A stretch of DNA of 44,331 nt from DASZHJ01 sp035507155 (lineage in GTDB: Bacteria; Pseudomonadota; Alphaproteobacteria; ATCC43930; CGMCC-115725). Positions 41,987-44,331 of the stretch are shown in pieces. Numbering within the stretch: position 1 is the first letter of the stretch; each line of letters starts with the position of its first letter. A model generated the notes under the pieces. It did not search any database, was not told where the DNA came from, and saw only the letters and a program-made list of their open reading frames with translations. Both the position numbers and the translations under genes were made by a program. Location: contig DATJOK010000167.1 in assembly GCA_035507155.1 (NCBI GenBank), forward strand, positions 1 through 44,331. Reading direction: 5' to 3'.

Positions 41987-44331
41987 ATGGCGCACATAAG
42001 CGAGGGCGTTGGACGGAAGTCGCGCAAGCAGGCGCAGCCGATGGAGCTGCTGAAGCGGCGGCTCGGCGAGGGCGCGGGCGTGGCGCTGGTGTTCGCGAGC
42101 CTGCTGCTGGCGGTGGCGCTCGCCAGCTACGACCACGGCGATCCTTCGCCGAGCCACGCGGTCACCGGGCCGGTGCGCAACATCGTCGGCCCCGCCGGCG
42201 CCGCGGCGGCGGACGTGCTGCTGCAGACGCTGGGCCTGGCGGCGGCGCTGATCCCCGCGGTGCTGATCGCCTGGGCCTTCCGGCTGATGCTGAACCGCGG
42301 CGTCGAGAAGCTGGTGCTGCGCCTCGCCTTGCTGCTGCCGCTGCTGGCGCTGGCGGCGATCGCCCTCGACCTGCTGCCGCCAAGCGAGCCTTGGCCGATC
42401 CGCGCCGGGCTCGGCGGCATCGTCGGCCTGATGGGGCTGCGCGCGCTCATCGACACCGGCCTGCCGCCGATGGCGGCGGCGATGGGCGCGGCGGCGATGG
42501 GCGGGCTGATGCTCGTCTATGTGCTGGGGCTGACGCTGGAGGATTGGGGCGACATCGGCCGCGGCGCCTCGCGCACCGCGCGGATCTCGGCGCGGATCGC
42601 CGGCTGGCTCACGCCGCGGTTCCCCGCGCGGCGCGAGCGCGCGGAGCCCAAGATAGAGCGGCAGCCGCGGCGCGCGGCCGAGATCGACACCGGCGAGACG
42701 CCGGCGGCGGAGGCGGAGGAAGACGACGGGCCGATCGAGATGCCGCAGCCGAAGCGCCGCGCCGAGGTGGCGCCGGCAAAGCGGGCGGCATCGCCGGAGA
42801 AGAAGCCGAAGCGCCAGGCCGATCTCGATCTCGGCCCCGGCGGCCGCCACGTGCTGCCGCCGATCGACCTGCTGGCGGAGCCGCAGGTCGCGCGCGGCAC
42901 CACGGTCAACGAGGAGGCGCTGCAGCAGAACGCGCGGCTCCTGGAGACGGTGCTGGAGGATTTCGGCGTCCGCGGCCAGATCGTGAAGGTGCGGCCGGGC
43001 CCGGTGGTGACGCTCTACGAGCTGGAGCCGGCGCCCGGCATCAAGGCGTCGCGCATCATCGGCCTTGCCGACGACATCGCCCGCTCGATGAGCGCGGTCT
43101 CGGTCCGCGTCGCCGTGGTGCCGGGCCGCAACGTGATGGGCATCGAGCTCCCCAATGCCAAGGCGGAGATGGTGTTCCTCCGCGAGCTGCTGGCGGCGGA
43201 GAGCTACGAGCGCTCGACCGCGCAGCTGCCGCTCACCCTCGGCAAGGACATCGGCGGCACGCCGGTGGTCGCCGATCTCGCGCGCATGCCGCATCTCCTC
43301 ATCGCCGGCACCACCGGCTCCGGCAAGTCGGTCGGCATCAACACGATGATCCTGTCGCTGCTCTATCGCCAGCCGCCGGACCGCTGCAAGTTCATCATGA
43401 TCGATCCGAAGATGCTGGAGCTCTCCGTCTATGACGGCATCCCGCATCTGCTGGCGCCCGTCGTCACCGAGCCCAAGAAGGCGATCGTCGCGCTCAAATG
43501 GACGGTGCGCGAGATGGAGAGCCGCTACCGCGCCATGTCGAAGCTCGGCGTCCGGAACATCGAGGGGTACAACGCCCGCCTCAAGGAGGCGCAGGCCAAG
43601 GGTGAAGTATTATTGCGCAAGGTGCAGACCGGCTTCGATCCCGAGAGCGGCCAGCCGGTGTTCGAGGAGCAGCCGCTCGACACCACGCCGCTCCCCTTCA
43701 TCGTGGTCGTCGTCGACGAGATGGCCGACCTGATGCTGGTCGCCGGCAAGGACATCGAGGCGGCGATCCAGCGCCTGGCGCAGATGGCGCGCGCCGCCGG
43801 CATCCATCTGGTGATGGCGACCCAGCGCCCGTCGGTCGACGTCATCACCGGCACCATCAAGGCGAATTTCCCGACCCGCATCAGCTTCCAGGTGACCTCC
43901 AAGATCGACAGCCGCACCATCCTCGGCGAGAGCGGCGCCGAGCAGCTGCTGGGCCGCGGCGACATGCTGTTCATGGCCGGCGGCGGCCGCATCACCCGCG
44001 TGCACGGCCCCTTCGTCAGCGACGAGGAGGTCGAGCACATCGTGCGCTTTTTGAAGGAGCGCGGCGGCGAGCCCGAGTACCTCGAGGAGGTGACCGAGGA
44101 TCCCGAGAGCGGGCCGGAGATGTTCGGCGAGGAAGGCAGCGGCGGCGGCTCCGGCGATCAGCTCTACGACCAGGCGGTGGCGCTCGTCTGCCGCGAGCGC
44201 AAGGCCTCCACCAGCTTCATCCAGCGCCACCTGCAGATCGGCTACAACCGCGCCGCCCGCATCGTCGAGCGCATGGAGGCCGAGGGCGTGGTGAGCACCG
44301 CCAACCACGTCGGCAAGCGCGAGGTGCTGGG
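41987..44331 (+). CDS. ftsK: DNA translocase FtsK, C-terminal end beyond window
   Basis: Septal DNA pump that resolves chromosome dimers and anchors the divisome. The 781 visible residues include about four N-terminal transmembrane helices (residues 25-190), and a short charged linker rich in Glu, Pro, Lys and Arg. The alpha/beta motor follows, with Walker A GTTGSGKS (441-448) and Walker B IVVVVDEMADLM, then TQRPSVDVITG. The C-terminal gamma winged helix (STSFIQRHLQIGYNRAARIVERME) reads KOPS-like sites. The sequence is cut at KREVL, so only about ten residues are missing. The ATG at 41987 gives the expected cytoplasmic N-terminus. Confidence 0.95.
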   Translation, partial: MAHISEGVGRKSRKQAQPMELLKRRLGEGAGVALVFASLLLAVALASYDHGDPSPSHAVTGPVRNIVGPAGAAAADVLLQTLGLAAALIPAVLIAWAFRLMLNRGVEKLVLRLALLLPLLALAAIALDLLPPSEPWPIRAGLGGIVGLMGLRALIDTGLPPMAAAMGAAAMGGLMLVYVLGLTLEDWGDIGRGASRTARISARIAGWLTPRFPARRERAEPKIERQPRRAAEIDTGETPAAEAEEDDGPIEMPQPKRRAEVAPAKRAASPEKKPKRQADLDLGPGGRHVLPPIDLLAEPQVARGTTVNEEALQQNARLLETVLEDFGVRGQIVKVRPGPVVTLYELEPAPGIKASRIIGLADDIARSMSAVSVRVAVVPGRNVMGIELPNAKAEMVFLRELLAAESYERSTAQLPLTLGKDIGGTPVVADLARMPHLLIAGTTGSGKSVGINTMILSLLYRQPPDRCKFIMIDPKMLELSVYDGIPHLLAPVVTEPKKAIVALKWTVREMESRYRAMSKLGVRNIEGYNARLKEAQAKGEVLLRKVQTGFDPESGQPVFEEQPLDTTPLPFIVVVVDEMADLMLVAGKDIEAAIQRLAQMARAAGIHLVMATQRPSVDVITGTIKANFPTRISFQVTSKIDSRTILGESGAEQLLGRGDMLFMAGGGRITRVHGPFVSDEEVEHIVRFLKERGGEPEYLEEVTEDPESGPEMFGEEGSGGGSGDQLYDQAVALVCRERKASTSFIQRHLQIGYNRAARIVERMEAEGVVSTANHVGKREVL

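Noticed and set aside
40658..43447. Minus-strand 929-codon open frame opposite the aminotransferase and ftsK
   Set aside because: A shadow of two well-supported genes; the composition is typical of antisense frames in high-GC DNA.

Overview
The window is GC-rich throughout, with near-complete G/C preference at third codon positions. It looks like a chromosomal segment of an alphaproteobacterium. The strongest taxonomic evidence is the right end. There, UbiH-family hydroxylase, AmtB, a class I aminotransferase and FtsK follow a thioredoxin/LON-domain/Trm112 cluster, an order I recall from Rhizobiales and Rhodospirillales genomes. GANTC (CcrM-type) sites and a sigma-54 promoter at amtB fit the same assignment. 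I cannot name the genus.

Positions 1-7610: a minus-strand pair (glutaredoxin-DinB fusion, then a zinc alcohol dehydrogenase cut by the window edge) is divergent from a complete peptide-type ABC transporter (ATPase, ATPase, binding protein, permease, permease). Positions 7611-10024: a gene-poor insert with less biased codon use holds a soluble globin-coupled chemoreceptor and a decayed GspG-like remnant.

Positions 10025-19811: a catabolic locus. On the minus strand are a MocR regulator, a GMC oxidoreductase and a PuuB/DadA-like FAD oxidase. On the plus strand are an enolase-superfamily enzyme and a spermidine/putrescine-type ABC transporter. A 31-bp element is shared by the GMC and binding-protein promoters and suggests one regulon. 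Positions 19906-29688: one probable operon with a GntR/FCD regulator, ATP-dependent hydantoinase/oxoprolinase subunits HyuA and HyuB, and a second peptide-type transporter in which a permease and an ATPase are fused. The regulator's start codon lies inside a near-perfect 21-bp palindrome.

Positions 30077-31771 encode an acyl-CoA synthetase. tRNA-Gly(GCC) at 31936-32010, with its own promoter and terminator, marks the change from accessory uptake/catabolism genes to conserved housekeeping genes. These are a ProX-type tRNA editing protein, a thioredoxin with TPR-like tail, a LON-domain protein, Trm112, a DUF971 protein, an alpha/beta hydrolase, a UbiH-family monooxygenase, AmtB, an ArsN2-like acetyltransferase, a small hypothetical protein, an aminotransferase and FtsK (cut by the right edge).

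Three complete import systems in 28 kb, two of them beside their likely catabolic enzymes, point to an organism that scavenges nitrogenous organic compounds. The less ordinary signals are mostly non-coding: a three-way-junction RNA candidate upstream of amtB, four GANTC sites spaced about one helical turn apart upstream of the aminotransferase-ftsK unit, the GntR palindrome, and the shared 31-bp element.
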